Made by a program: the position numbers and the translations under genes
Notes under the pieces: generated by a model
What the model saw: the letters and a program-made list of their open reading frames with translations, nothing else
Database searches by the model: none
Told to the model about the DNA's origin: nothing
Shown: positions 45,620-54,486 of the stretch, in pieces
Position numbering within the stretch: the stretch's first letter is position 1
How the letters are laid out: every line of letters starts with the position of its first letter
NCBI GenBank assembly: GCA_964531025.1
Contig: CAZHDY010000001.1
Location: forward strand, 558,001 to 622,000
Reading direction: 5' to 3'
Source: CALMEC01 sp964531025
Lineage (GTDB): Bacteria; Actinomycetota; Thermoleophilia; Miltoncostaeales; Miltoncostaeaceae
Length of the DNA: 64,000 nt

Positions 45620-45658
45620 CACCCCGTATTGGTCGCCGCCACCCCGGATCGTTTCACC
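45620..45658 (-). promoter_or_regulatory. Conserved ECF promoter C
   Basis: The minus strand reads GGTGAAACGATCC (45658-45646), then 26 nt with CCAATACGGGG directly before the ATG. It has the same geometry as promoters A and B. Confidence 0.68.
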
Positions 45659-45772
45659 CCCGCAGACGCGCCGTCCGTTCTGAGCCGACGCCGTTCCGAC
45701 TGGTCTGCGTTCCTGCCGGACGACACCCGACGATTGCGACGGCGCCACGGGACGCCACTAGTCTCACGCTTC

Positions 45773-46876
45773 GTGACCCCGCACCTGTTCGTTCTGCGAC
45801 GACGCGTCGCAACCATCGCCGCCGCCCTTGTCTGCCTCGGCGTGAGTTCCTCAGCCGTCGGTGCGCCCGCCGCCACCGCCGGCACAACCGCCCCGAAGAA
45901 CGACATCCGCGCGTACCCCATCGTCAAGGTGCCGGTGTCCGCCGCTCCCGCCCCCATGCGGCGGGAGATCGAACGTGTCAACGCCTGGTGGGCCCATAAT
46001 CGGACGTTCGTCCCCTGCCCCGGGTGCATGGTGCGCCCACCCGCATCCTCCATCCTGTGGACCTACTACCGCGGGCAGGGCCTCTACCCCAACTGGGTAC
46101 GCGCGGCGCGCGACATCCTGCGCATGCGCATCCGCGGCAACACGCCCGCACTGCGCCGGGGCACCGCCGAGATCATGGCCGCGACGAAGGTGCAACGGGC
46201 ACCCGACGGGACACGCTTCCGCACCATCGGCTCGGGATACACGGCACCCGACGGTGAGCTTCCCCCGTGGAACGACGCCATGGGCGCGGGTCTCGTCCTC
46301 ACGCTCATCATTCCCGCCCTCCCCGACGATCCGACGCGGGCACAGAGCAACCGCGCCCGGGCGCAGGCGCGCGAGATGCTCAACGCGTTCGGCGTTCACT
46401 ACCGCAATGGCGGCCTCACGGTTCCCGGGAAGGGCCGCGGCCTCTGGTACCTCGAATACGCCTACGCGAACGGTGACCGGCAGCGCGTCCTCAACGGCTT
46501 CATGCAGGCCGTCGTGAGCCTCCACCGCTTCCAGGGACAGGCGGACACCCTCGGCAAGACGGACCCGTCCTGGTACCCGCTGCGTGACCTGGCACAGGAC
46601 CTCGTCAAGCGCGGGACCATCGAGATCGTCCGCAACCTCTGGCGCTACGACAACGGCGACGGCTGGAGCAGGTACAGCCTCACCCGTCCCGGCCGGGCGC
46701 CGCAGGTGTACCACACCTACCACCTGCAGCTGTTGGCGCGACTCGAGGTCGTCCCGTACCTGCCGGCCAACCACCGACGGGTGCTCACCGACTACCGCAC
46801 CCGGTGGGGCGGCAAGGCGCTCACCGCCGCCGAACGCCGGACAGAAGCAGTGCCTCCGGAGGCCGTCCGCCCCTGA
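45773..46876 (+). CDS. Secreted D-glucuronyl C5-epimerase-like protein
   Basis: A 367-residue protein. The N-terminus has a signal sequence (VATIAAALVCLGVSSSAVGA), and the C-terminal half matches the glucuronyl C5-epimerase C-terminal domain (GLWYLEYAYANGDRQRVLNGFMQAVVSLHRF, DNGDGWSRYSL). An N-terminal CPGCMVRPP may form a disulfide or bind metal. In eukaryotes this fold epimerises glucuronate in heparan sulfate; the bacterial substrate is unknown but presumably a surface or environmental uronate polymer. The GTG at 45773 is the most upstream plausible start; no strong ribosome binding site. Confidence 0.78.
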   Translation: MTPHLFVLRRRVATIAAALVCLGVSSSAVGAPAATAGTTAPKNDIRAYPIVKVPVSAAPAPMRREIERVNAWWAHNRTFVPCPGCMVRPPASSILWTYYRGQGLYPNWVRAARDILRMRIRGNTPALRRGTAEIMAATKVQRAPDGTRFRTIGSGYTAPDGELPPWNDAMGAGLVLTLIIPALPDDPTRAQSNRARAQAREMLNAFGVHYRNGGLTVPGKGRGLWYLEYAYANGDRQRVLNGFMQAVVSLHRFQGQADTLGKTDPSWYPLRDLAQDLVKRGTIEIVRNLWRYDNGDGWSRYSLTRPGRAPQVYHTYHLQLLARLEVVPYLPANHRRVLTDYRTRWGGKALTAAERRTEAVPPEAVRP

Positions 46877-46938
46877 GTCCGGGGCGGGTCCGGAGAGCGG
46901 AGTGGAACGACGCACGTCTGGTAGGTTTTCCCGCGCAT

Positions 46939-47011
46939 GCGGACGTAGCTCAGCTGGTAGAGCGCGAGCTTCCCAAGCTTGAGGTCGCGGGTTCGAGCCC
47001 CGTCGTCCGCT
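46939..47011 (+). tRNA. tRNA-Gly(CCC)
   Basis: Cloverleaf with acceptor GCGGACG/CGTCCGC, D-arm GCTC...GAGC, anticodon stem CGAGC/GCTTG around TTCCCAA giving CCC, and T-arm GCGGG-TTCGAGC-CCCGT. CCA is not encoded. Confidence 0.95.
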
Positions 47012-47093
47012 TCGCCACATCGGGTCGAACCGATGGTCAGGGCACCGGTCCAGTGGGGTGCTGTGTGAGCCGTCCTCGCATCGTCAGGGTTCC

Positions 47094-48839
47094 GTGAGCA
47101 CCACTCCGCTTCCCGACGTTCTCCCCGACTCGCCGAGCACCGGACGCGAGAACGAGGTCCTCGTCGGCCCCGTTCTCCGCTACACCGATCGGTCCGGCAC
47201 CGCCACCGTCTTCCTCGAGACCGCGCGGGCATGCACGGTGAGCATCACGACCGACGACGATCGTGTGACGACGACCCCCACGTGGTCGGTGCACGGGCAC
47301 CACTACGCGCTCGTCGTCCTTCGCGACCTTCCCCGGGACCGCGCCGTGACCTATACGGTGACGCTGGACGAGGTGCCCGTCTGGCCACTCCGCTCGAGCT
47401 CGTACCCGCCCAGCATCATCCCGCCGTTCGCGTCGAGCGGACAGATCCGCCTCGCGTTCGGGTCGTGCCGTGAGCTCGGGTCCTACGACGCCGACGGGCG
47501 AAAACGCTGGGGTGCGGACGCCCTCGTGGCGCTCGCCGCCCGTCTGCGCGGCACCGACCACACCACCTGGCCGGATCTCATCCTGCACCTGGGCGACCAG
47601 GTGTACGCGGACGAGCCCTCACCGGAGATCCGCGAGCGGCTGCTGGACCTTCACCGCGACGTGCCCGAGGAGGTCCGCGAGGAGATCCAGAACTTCGAGG
47701 AGTACACGTGGCTCTACCAGACCACCTGGATGCACCCCGCGGTGCGCTGGCTGCTGTCGACCGTGCCCAACGCGATGATCCTGGACGACCACGATCTGCG
47801 CGACGACTGGAACACCTCGGCGTCGTGGCGTCGCGAGATGGAACGCCGGCCATGGTGGCCGGAACGGGTGAAGGGCGGGCTCGGTACGTACTGGGTCTAC
47901 CAGCACATCGGGAACGTGCACCCCGACGCGCTGGAGGAGGACGGCCTCTACCGGACCATCACGACCGCGGATGACCCCGCCGGCGCAACGGCCGCTCTGG
48001 ACGCGTTCGCCCTCGAGGCCGATCGGGACCCGACGACCGCGCGCTGGTCGTACTCACGCGACATCGGACACACGCGCCTCGTCGTGGTGGACAGCCGCTG
48101 CTCGCGAACCCTCGAACCCGTCCAGGACCGCGCCATCGTCGGCCGCGACGAATGGGAGTGGCTCACCTCACAGGCTCTTCAGGATCCGGCACCGTCCCAT
48201 GTGCTCATCGCGAGCACCCTTCCCGTGTTCCTGCCGTACGGCGCCCACCACATCGAGGGCTGGAGCGAGGCCATCGCGAGCGGAGCGTGGGGACCGCCCG
48301 GTCGCTGGCTCGGCGAACGCGTGCGACAGAGCGTCGACCTGGAGCACTGGCCCGCGTTCCGCAACTCGTTCGACGCGATGGTCGAACTGCTGGGTGCCCT
48401 GGTCCACCGGGATCCGGGTCCGCGCTCGATCCTCCTGCTCTCCGGCGACGTCCACTTCTCGTATTCGTCACGCGTCCATCTGAAGGACCATCCCGGGACG
48501 ACGACCCATATCCATCAGCTCGTGCAATCGCCGCTGCGAAACGCGCTCCCCTGGTACGCGTCCCTCGCCTTCCGCTTCTTTCAGCGCAAGATCGCCGCCC
48601 GCATCTTCCGGCCGCTCGCCCGGAGCGCCGGGGTCACCGATCCGCGCGTCACCTGGGAGTTCGACGGCCCGCTGTCGTTCGAGAACGGCCTCATGGTGCT
48701 GGAGCTCACTCCTGACACCGCCCACGTGGCGATGGACGAGGCACACTTCACCGCCACGAATGACGAGGTGCTCGTGCGACGCGAGGAGCATGACCTCACC
48801 ACCGGATCCGCCGCCGACTCCCGACCACGCTCTCGCTGA
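47094..48839 (+). CDS. PhoD-like metallophosphatase
   Basis: A 581-residue protein without a signal peptide. The N-terminal part has a beta-sandwich-like region (VLRYTDRSGTATVFLE). The phosphatase part has IRLAFGSCRE, ILHLGDQVYAD (metal ligands), MILDDHDLRDDWN and SILLLSGDVHFSYSS, all diagnostic of the PhoD/alkaline phosphatase D fold. It probably hydrolyses phosphodiesters in the cytoplasm, with a Fe/Ca-type centre by analogy. The GTG at 47094 follows CAGGGT. It converges on the YibE/F gene. Confidence 0.85.
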   Translation: MSTTPLPDVLPDSPSTGRENEVLVGPVLRYTDRSGTATVFLETARACTVSITTDDDRVTTTPTWSVHGHHYALVVLRDLPRDRAVTYTVTLDEVPVWPLRSSSYPPSIIPPFASSGQIRLAFGSCRELGSYDADGRKRWGADALVALAARLRGTDHTTWPDLILHLGDQVYADEPSPEIRERLLDLHRDVPEEVREEIQNFEEYTWLYQTTWMHPAVRWLLSTVPNAMILDDHDLRDDWNTSASWRREMERRPWWPERVKGGLGTYWVYQHIGNVHPDALEEDGLYRTITTADDPAGATAALDAFALEADRDPTTARWSYSRDIGHTRLVVVDSRCSRTLEPVQDRAIVGRDEWEWLTSQALQDPAPSHVLIASTLPVFLPYGAHHIEGWSEAIASGAWGPPGRWLGERVRQSVDLEHWPAFRNSFDAMVELLGALVHRDPGPRSILLLSGDVHFSYSSRVHLKDHPGTTTHIHQLVQSPLRNALPWYASLAFRFFQRKIAARIFRPLARSAGVTDPRVTWEFDGPLSFENGLMVLELTPDTAHVAMDEAHFTATNDEVLVRREEHDLTTGSAADSRPRSR

Positions 48840-48857
48840 GAGCGGACCACACCATCG

Positions 48858-50111
48858 TCAGCCGTGCGTGTGTCCCGCGTGCGGGTCGATCTCGCCGGCA
48901 TCGACGTTGGTCGCGAGCAGCGCGGCCAGGGCGGTCGTGATGGGCATGGCGGCCATCAGCCCGATCGATCCGACCAGGGTCCCGACGATCTGCGACGCGA
49001 CGTTCTCACCGTTGATCGCCTCGATCGCGGACACATCGACCACGGCGAACACAAGGAGCGTCGGAAGGCTGGCGCCCACGTAGGCGAGGACCAGGGTGTT
49101 GACCGTGGCGGTGATGTGGTCGCGCCCCACGGCCAGGGCACGGGTGAAGAGCTCCCGGTAGCCCAGGAGCGGGTTCGCATGACGAAGGGCGAGGACCGTG
49201 GACGCCTGGCTCACCGTGACATCGTCCAGGACGCCGAGCGCGGCGATGACGATTCCTGCCAGGAGAAGTCCCTGGATGGACAGGGCGGAGTCCGTCGCCG
49301 ACAGGTACGTGGAGGCCTCGTCGCTGAAGCCCGTGAGTCGCGCGAAGTGGGTGAAGATCACCGCCAGCGCCACGGTGATGCCGAGGCTCGCCGCGGTGCC
49401 GAGCGTGGCCGCGATCGTCGTGAGCCCCCACCCGTGTGCCAGGGGAATGGTGAGGAGCATCACGGCGAGCGCCGCGGTGCAGGCCACGAGCACGGCGTTG
49501 TGACCACCCAGCAGCCCGGGGACCAGGTACACCAGCACCACCACGAGGCTGAGTCCCAGACCGAGCAGCGCCCGTGCGCCCTTGAACCGGCCGGCCACCA
49601 GCACGACGCCGCTGAAGAGCAACGCGAGGACAAGCAGCGGCACGCGCCGATCGAAGTCGCTGAAGGACCAGCGCTGGGCCTCCACACCACCGATGGCTCC
49701 GAGACTCGACTCCGGCGTCTCGACCACACGGATACTGTCGCCCACCGAGACCCGGATGTCCTGGTGGCGATCGCCACCGATGGTGATCGTCCCCTCGTCA
49801 CCGCGCGAATCACCCTCCTGGACGATGAACGTCACGCTGCGACAGCCGTCCACGTCCGGGGATCCGCAGGGCTCCGCCGCGACGCGCGTCACCTCGGCCA
49901 GAACGGTGTCGAGGCCCTGCCCGGACGGGGACGAGATCTCGTTACCACCGGGCCATGTGGCGAGCAGCGTGATGAGCGTTCCGAGTGCAAGCGCGATGAC
50001 CAGCGCACCGAGCATGCGCGGGACCGGACGCTGCCCCCACGATTCGGCGTCCTCGTCGGGGACGTGGGGCGGTGGCAGGTCGTCGTGGGGCATGTCGTTC
50101 CGGTGCGTCAT
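48858..50111 (-). CDS. YibE/F family membrane protein
   Basis: A 417-residue protein with an N-terminal helix, an extracytoplasmic OB-like region (about 60-150), then six to seven helices. The family core is GVLDDVTVSQASTVLALRHANP and ELFTRALAVGRDHITATVNTLVLAYVGASLP. The C-terminus ends in a His-rich DPHAGHTHG. YibE/F proteins are thought to be transporters; the substrate is not known. Confidence 0.88.
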   Translation of the reverse strand: MTHRNDMPHDDLPPPHVPDEDAESWGQRPVPRMLGALVIALALGTLITLLATWPGGNEISSPSGQGLDTVLAEVTRVAAEPCGSPDVDGCRSVTFIVQEGDSRGDEGTITIGGDRHQDIRVSVGDSIRVVETPESSLGAIGGVEAQRWSFSDFDRRVPLLVLALLFSGVVLVAGRFKGARALLGLGLSLVVVLVYLVPGLLGGHNAVLVACTAALAVMLLTIPLAHGWGLTTIAATLGTAASLGITVALAVIFTHFARLTGFSDEASTYLSATDSALSIQGLLLAGIVIAALGVLDDVTVSQASTVLALRHANPLLGYRELFTRALAVGRDHITATVNTLVLAYVGASLPTLLVFAVVDVSAIEAINGENVASQIVGTLVGSIGLMAAMPITTALAALLATNVDAGEIDPHAGHTHG

Positions 50112-50188
50112 TGGGCGTCTCCGGGAGATTCGCGGCCTCGGCTCGAGCTCCTGTCCGCCGCGGGCACGGCGCGACAGGCGACCGCAGG

Positions 50189-51070
50189 TCAGGCGGGCGG
50201 GTCGTGCTCGGGGGGCATGTGCTTCACAACCCGCGCCGGATTCCCCACGGCGACGACCCGGGCCGGCAGGTCACGTGTGACGACGGCGCCGGCGCCGACG
50301 ACGGTGTCGTTGCCGATGGTGACGCCGGGCAGCACGATGACGCCTCCACCCAGCCACACGTTGTCGCCGATCACGATGGGTTCGGCCGCCTCCCACCCGC
50401 TGCGTCGCAGGTCGGGGTCCACGGGATGGGTCGGCGTGAGGAGCTGGACGTTGGGTCCGATCTGCACGTGGTCGCCGATGGTGATCGTCGCGACGTCGAG
50501 CGCCGTCAACCCGAGATTCACGAAGCAGTGCGACCCGATCGTGATGTGGGACCCGTAGTCGCAGAGGAAGGGCGGACGGATGACCGTGCCCACGCCGATC
50601 CCCGCGAGGTGTTCCTCGAGGAGCGCGCGGCGGCCGTCATCATCCTCCGGCGCCGACGTGTTGTACGCGGCCTCGAAGCGGCGGGCGCGGAGCGCGTCCT
50701 CGGCCAGTTCCGAATCGGCAGCCAGGTACAGGTCCCCGCTCGTCATGCGCTCCTTCGGAGTGCGTCCGTCGTCCACCGGAACCTCGGGACGCCGGTGGAA
50801 CTCGATCAGGAAGCGTGCATCCGACGCCGGCTCCACGTGGTGGTAGACCTGCGGCTCGATGACGAGCGCGTCACCCGCCACGAGGTCGACGGCGCCCCGG
50901 TCAGTCTCCTCCCAGACGAACCGCACGGCTCCCTCCATCAGGCGCAGCCGTCCCCACGATCCGGCACCGATCCGATGCGCGCGCAGCAGTCCGTCCGGCA
51001 CGGTGGCGGTGTCGAACTCGCGGGTGGTCCGTGTGATCTCGAGGCCGGCGGGAAGCTCTCCGTACTCCAT
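50189..51070 (-). CDS. DUF1971 cupin fused to a maltose O-acetyltransferase-like protein
   Basis: A 293-residue fusion. Residues 1-95 are a small cupin of the DUF1971/TehB-N type (LPAGLEITRTTREFDTATVP, ALVIEPQVYHHVEP). Residues about 100-290 are a Maa/NodL-type acetyltransferase: the N-terminal helical cap KERMTSGDLYLAADSEL and left-handed beta-helix hexapeptides (DYGSHITIGSHCFVN, ILTPTHPVD with catalytic His, IVIGDNVWLGGGVIVLPGV). It acetylates a sugar or similar hydroxyl from acetyl-CoA. The cupin may gate or sense; this domain order is unusual. Confidence 0.85.
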   Translation of the reverse strand: MEYGELPAGLEITRTTREFDTATVPDGLLRAHRIGAGSWGRLRLMEGAVRFVWEETDRGAVDLVAGDALVIEPQVYHHVEPASDARFLIEFHRRPEVPVDDGRTPKERMTSGDLYLAADSELAEDALRARRFEAAYNTSAPEDDDGRRALLEEHLAGIGVGTVIRPPFLCDYGSHITIGSHCFVNLGLTALDVATITIGDHVQIGPNVQLLTPTHPVDPDLRRSGWEAAEPIVIGDNVWLGGGVIVLPGVTIGNDTVVGAGAVVTRDLPARVVAVGNPARVVKHMPPEHDPPA

Positions 51071-51249
51071 ACACCGGTTCTAGCAGGTGGGAACGAGCGT
51101 CCGGCGCGTAGTGTGACTCTCATGACAACCGACAGGGCACACGGCTCTGAGGCAACCGTCGCAGGTCATCACACTTCTGCCCTGTCGACCCGCGACATCC
51201 GTCGCCACACACCCGGACACCGACCCCCGTCTCCCTCCCATCTGAACCC

Positions 51250-52038
51250 GTGAAGCTGCGCTGGAAGATCCTCATCGCGGTCGGAGTGCTCGTGGTCGCG
51301 CTCGTCGGGACCGTGGCCTGGTTCGTCTGGCCGCGCGGGACGACACCGGTCACCGAAGACCAGGCGCTCGATGAGTTCCACCGGCGCTCCGAGGGCTCGT
51401 CCACGACCGGCGGGCCGAGCGCCACCGAGCCTGCACCGGGCGTCTACCGCTACTCGGCCGACGGAGACGAACGGATCAAGATCGGCCCCCTCCCCACGGA
51501 CACGCGGACCCTGCCCGACACCGTCACCGCGTCGGTCGTCGCGTCGAACGCCCGGTGCTTCACCTTCAGCATCAACTTCTTCGCCGAACACACCGAGGAC
51601 ACTCGCTACTGCACCACCGGTGACGGCTCGCTCCGGCTCGACGAGCACCTGAAGCACCAGACGGTCGGCGTGGTGTCGCCCACGGCCACCATGCGATGTG
51701 ACCCCGCGACGGTGCTACCGCCCTCGCCGTCCCGCGTGCCGATCCGTTGCAGCCTGACGCTCGCCGGCGCACCCATCAGCGTGGACGCGACACTCGTCGG
51801 CACGGCGGAGCGGAAACCGGCCCGGACCACGCGCGTCGGGGACAGCACCGTTCAGGTCACGCCCGTCACCGTGGCGTTCACCCTCAGCGGTGATCTGACG
51901 GGCTCCTGGACCGAGACGACCTGGTTCACGGAGAATCACCTGCCCGTGCGTATCGATCGTCGCCTCTCGCTTCGCGGACCCGCCACCTTCGGCGAGTCGT
52001 CACGACTCACCCTGCTCGATCTCACCCCCGCGACCTGA
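51250..52038 (+). CDS. Membrane-anchored extracytoplasmic protein of unknown function
   Basis: A 262-residue protein with one N-terminal helix (ILIAVGVLVVALVGTVAWFVW) and a beta-rich outer domain with four cysteines (ARCFTFSINFF, TRYCTTGDG, ATMRCDPAT, IRCSLTL), so probably two disulfides. The GTG at 51250 overlaps the stop of a short upstream frame. I recognise no family. Confidence 0.75.
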   Translation: MKLRWKILIAVGVLVVALVGTVAWFVWPRGTTPVTEDQALDEFHRRSEGSSTTGGPSATEPAPGVYRYSADGDERIKIGPLPTDTRTLPDTVTASVVASNARCFTFSINFFAEHTEDTRYCTTGDGSLRLDEHLKHQTVGVVSPTATMRCDPATVLPPSPSRVPIRCSLTLAGAPISVDATLVGTAERKPARTTRVGDSTVQVTPVTVAFTLSGDLTGSWTETTWFTENHLPVRIDRRLSLRGPATFGESSRLTLLDLTPAT

Positions 52039-52055
52039 GATCGGTCGGGTCGTCG

Positions 52056-52511
52056 TCAGTGGTGGTACGGGTGACCCGCGGAGATGGCGAGACCGCGGTA
52101 CAGCTGCTCGGCGAGAACCACCCGTGCCAGCTGATGAGGCAGCGTCAGCGGCCCCAGGGAGAGCCGTTCATCCGCAGAGCGCAGCAGGTCGGGGGCGAGG
52201 CCGGCGGCACCTCCGATGAGGAATGCCGTCGGGCGTGGAACCTCCAGCCGTGATGCCAGCCACTGAGCGAACGCCTCGCTCGATCGCGGTGCACGCCCGT
52301 CCGGGGTGAGGGCAACGACCCACGCCCCCTCCACGATGCGTTCGGCGATACGACTCCCCTCGCGGCGATGGACCTGGTCCTCGCCGTGCTGGAGCGGCTC
52401 GGACGCCACCTCGTCCACTCGGAAGGACACCCGGTCGGCCACGCGTCGCTCGTACTCCGCGGCGGCGTCCGCGTGAGGGGGACGGATCCCTCCCACGCAG
52501 ACCACCTGCAA
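52056..52511 (-). CDS. rlmH: 23S rRNA pseudouridine-1915 N3-methyltransferase
   Basis: A 151-residue SPOUT methyltransferase of normal length. The SAM-binding knot shows AFLIGGAAGLAPDLL and LSLGPLTLPHQLARVVLAEQLYRGLAISAGHPYHH, the diagnostic C-terminus. It methylates m3-pseudouridine in helix 69 of 23S rRNA. Confidence 0.94.
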   Translation of the reverse strand: MQVVCVGGIRPPHADAAAEYERRVADRVSFRVDEVASEPLQHGEDQVHRREGSRIAERIVEGAWVVALTPDGRAPRSSEAFAQWLASRLEVPRPTAFLIGGAAGLAPDLLRSADERLSLGPLTLPHQLARVVLAEQLYRGLAISAGHPYHH

Positions 52512-52540
52512 ACGCGTCGTCGCGGAGTGGCGTGCCTTGC

Positions 52541-53284
52541 CTACTGCTCGACCTTGGCCGAGATGATCCAGACCGGATCGCTGGGAGGCCCGTCCGTGAT
52601 GGCGAGGTCGGCGATGTTCTGGATCGTCTTGAGTGATGCGGGATCCGTCGCGTGCCCCAGGATGCCGTAGTCGGGCATCTGGCTGAGCGCCGCGGCCCCG
52701 TTGTCGGAGCTGATGACGAAGAACTGGGATCCGCTCGCGCCCGCGGGGGCGGTCGGGGTCTTCGCCATGGCGACGTCGCCCAGCTTGTACTTGTAGCCCT
52801 GCGGGACGGGACCGACCACTTCATAGCCGGGTCCGCCGCCGCCCGTTCCCTCCGGGTCACCGCCCTGGAGGACGAAGTCCGGGACGACGCGGTGGAAGCT
52901 GAGGCCGTCGTAGAAGCCCTTGCTCGCGAGGAATGCGATCGAGTTCGGGATCGGTCCTCCGGCCTCACGGTCGAGGTTGATGGTGAGAACGCCGCAGGAG
53001 GTCTCCATGACGATCTTCGCCGGACCGGGCTTGAGGACGTTCTCGGCCTTCTCGTACTGGGCCTTCTGCCCGGCGTCCGGCTTCTGATCGGCGGGGAGAC
53101 AGCCCTCGGCGGGCGCGGCCTGGGTGGGGGTGTCCGTCGCCGTCATGGCCGTCGTATCCGTGACGGCGGGTGTCGTATCGGCCGTCGTGCCGGTCTCGGA
53201 GTCTCCACCGCCACAGCCGGCGATGAACAGCAGTGATGTCATCACCGCGGCGGTACACATCCATCCACGTCGTCGTTCTCCCAC
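52541..53284 (-). CDS. Cyclophilin-type peptidyl-prolyl isomerase lipoprotein
   Basis: A 247-residue exported cyclophilin. Signal peptide with lipobox LLFIAGC, a Thr/Asp-rich linker of about 40 residues, then the isomerase domain (SIAFLASKGFYDGLSFHRVVPDFVLQGGD, DVAMAKTP, GSQFFVISSD). It should fold or chaperone proteins outside the cell membrane. The GTG at 53284 follows GGAGGG. It is divergent from the desulfurase-like gene by only 35 bp. Confidence 0.9.
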   Translation of the reverse strand: MGERRRGWMCTAAVMTSLLFIAGCGGGDSETGTTADTTPAVTDTTAMTATDTPTQAAPAEGCLPADQKPDAGQKAQYEKAENVLKPGPAKIVMETSCGVLTINLDREAGGPIPNSIAFLASKGFYDGLSFHRVVPDFVLQGGDPEGTGGGGPGYEVVGPVPQGYKYKLGDVAMAKTPTAPAGASGSQFFVISSDNGAAALSQMPDYGILGHATDPASLKTIQNIADLAITDGPPSDPVWIISAKVEQ

Positions 53285-53319
53285 AGGGCCCTCCAGTCGA
53301 TGCGCCTACAATCCCGGCC

Positions 53320-54486
53320 ATGGTAGAGCACGGTCCCCGCGCATACCTCGATCACCAGGCCGGTACACCCCTTCTCCCCGAGGTCCGGGAGGCCATGATC
53401 GAGGCGCTCGACGAGTTCGGCGATCCCGAGGCGTTGCACGACTGGGCGCGCGGACCGATGGCGCGGATCGAGACCGCGCGTGAGTCGGTGGCCGCCCTGA
53501 TCGGGGCCGACGCGGAGCGGATCGTCTTCACCGCCGGCGATGTGGAGTCGCGGAACCTCGCCGTCAAGGGCACCATTGCCGTCCGCTCGCGTGAGGGTGC
53601 GCACGTCATCGCCAGCGCGATGGAGCACCTGGCCACGCTCGCGGCCTGCCGGACGGCGACACGTGAACGCGGCACCCTGACCCTTGTCGACGTCGACGGG
53701 ATGGGTCGGATCGGGAGCGACGACCTGGGAAGGGCCGTACGGGAGGACACCGTTCTCGTCTGTCTGACACATGCCCAAGCCGAGATCGGGACGATCGCCG
53801 ATCTGGCGTCTCTGATTCCGGCGGCGTCGTCCGACGGTCACAGCCCCACGGTCCATGTGGACGCCGCGCTCACCTCCGGCCTGCTCGATCTGGACGTCGC
53901 CACCCTCGGAGCGGATCTCGTCACCCTGGGCGGTGGACCCCTCGGTGGGCCCCGTTGGGCCGGTGCGCTGTGGATCGCGCCCGACACCCGTCTTCACCCC
54001 CTCATCGAGGGCGGCGCGCAGGAGGCCGGCAAGCGCGGCGGCCCGGTTAACGTCCCCGCGATCGCGGGACTGGGGGTGGCGGCAGATATCGCTCGACGCG
54101 ACCGCGCGGAACGAGTGGACCGGCTACACGCGGGTGCCCGCCGACTCGCCACCGGCCTGCTGGCGGTGGACGGAGTCCGTCTGAACGGCCCGCCGCTCGA
54201 TGAGCGGCTCCCCGGCCATGTGCAGGTCTCGGTGGAGGGCGCCGACAGCGAGGCGTTGACGCTCATGCTCGCCGTACGCGGGGTGGCGGCCTCTCCTGGG
54301 TCGGCCTGTACGGGGGCCGGCAAGAGCTCACCGGTGCTGGAGGCCATCGGCCTGGAGGACTCGTGGGCGCACTCCGCGGTCCTGTTCACCCTGGCGCCGT
54401 ACACCACGGACAACGAGATCGACGTGGCTGCCGCGGCGTTCGCGGACGCGGTACAAACGCTCCGCGACATCGGCGTGCGCTCATGA
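53320..54486 (+). CDS. Cysteine desulfurase-fold protein lacking the PLP lysine
   Basis: A 388-residue class V aminotransferase-fold protein like IscS/NifS: AYLDHQAGTPLLPEVREAM, the PLP-stacking His103 in SAMEHLATL, Asp181 in HVDAALTSG, GGAQEAGKRGGPVNVPAIAGLG and the catalytic cysteine loop ASPGSACTGAGKSS (Cys330). At the PLP lysine, where relatives read like LGGHKFGGPxGVGAL, this protein reads LGGGPLGGPRWAGAL, so His-Lys is Gly206-Pro207. The usual Gln after Asp181 is Leu184. A normal Schiff base cannot form. Its stop overlaps tusA (ATGA), so a sulfur-transfer role remains likely, perhaps as a scaffold. Confidence 0.8.
   Translation: MVEHGPRAYLDHQAGTPLLPEVREAMIEALDEFGDPEALHDWARGPMARIETARESVAALIGADAERIVFTAGDVESRNLAVKGTIAVRSREGAHVIASAMEHLATLAACRTATRERGTLTLVDVDGMGRIGSDDLGRAVREDTVLVCLTHAQAEIGTIADLASLIPAASSDGHSPTVHVDAALTSGLLDLDVATLGADLVTLGGGPLGGPRWAGALWIAPDTRLHPLIEGGAQEAGKRGGPVNVPAIAGLGVAADIARRDRAERVDRLHAGARRLATGLLAVDGVRLNGPPLDERLPGHVQVSVEGADSEALTLMLAVRGVAASPGSACTGAGKSSPVLEAIGLEDSWAHSAVLFTLAPYTTDNEIDVAAAAFADAVQTLRDIGVRS

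Noticed and set aside
48864..50558. 564-residue plus-strand open frame
   Set aside because: Antisense to the YibE/F gene and the acetyltransferase fusion; no conserved motif.
51121..51253. Short frame of 43 codons whose stop overlaps the GTG at 51250
   Set aside because: It has a possible -10 box (TAGTGT) just upstream and a coupled stop, so a leader peptide is conceivable. The peptide has no recognisable feature and a single case of overlap can be chance.
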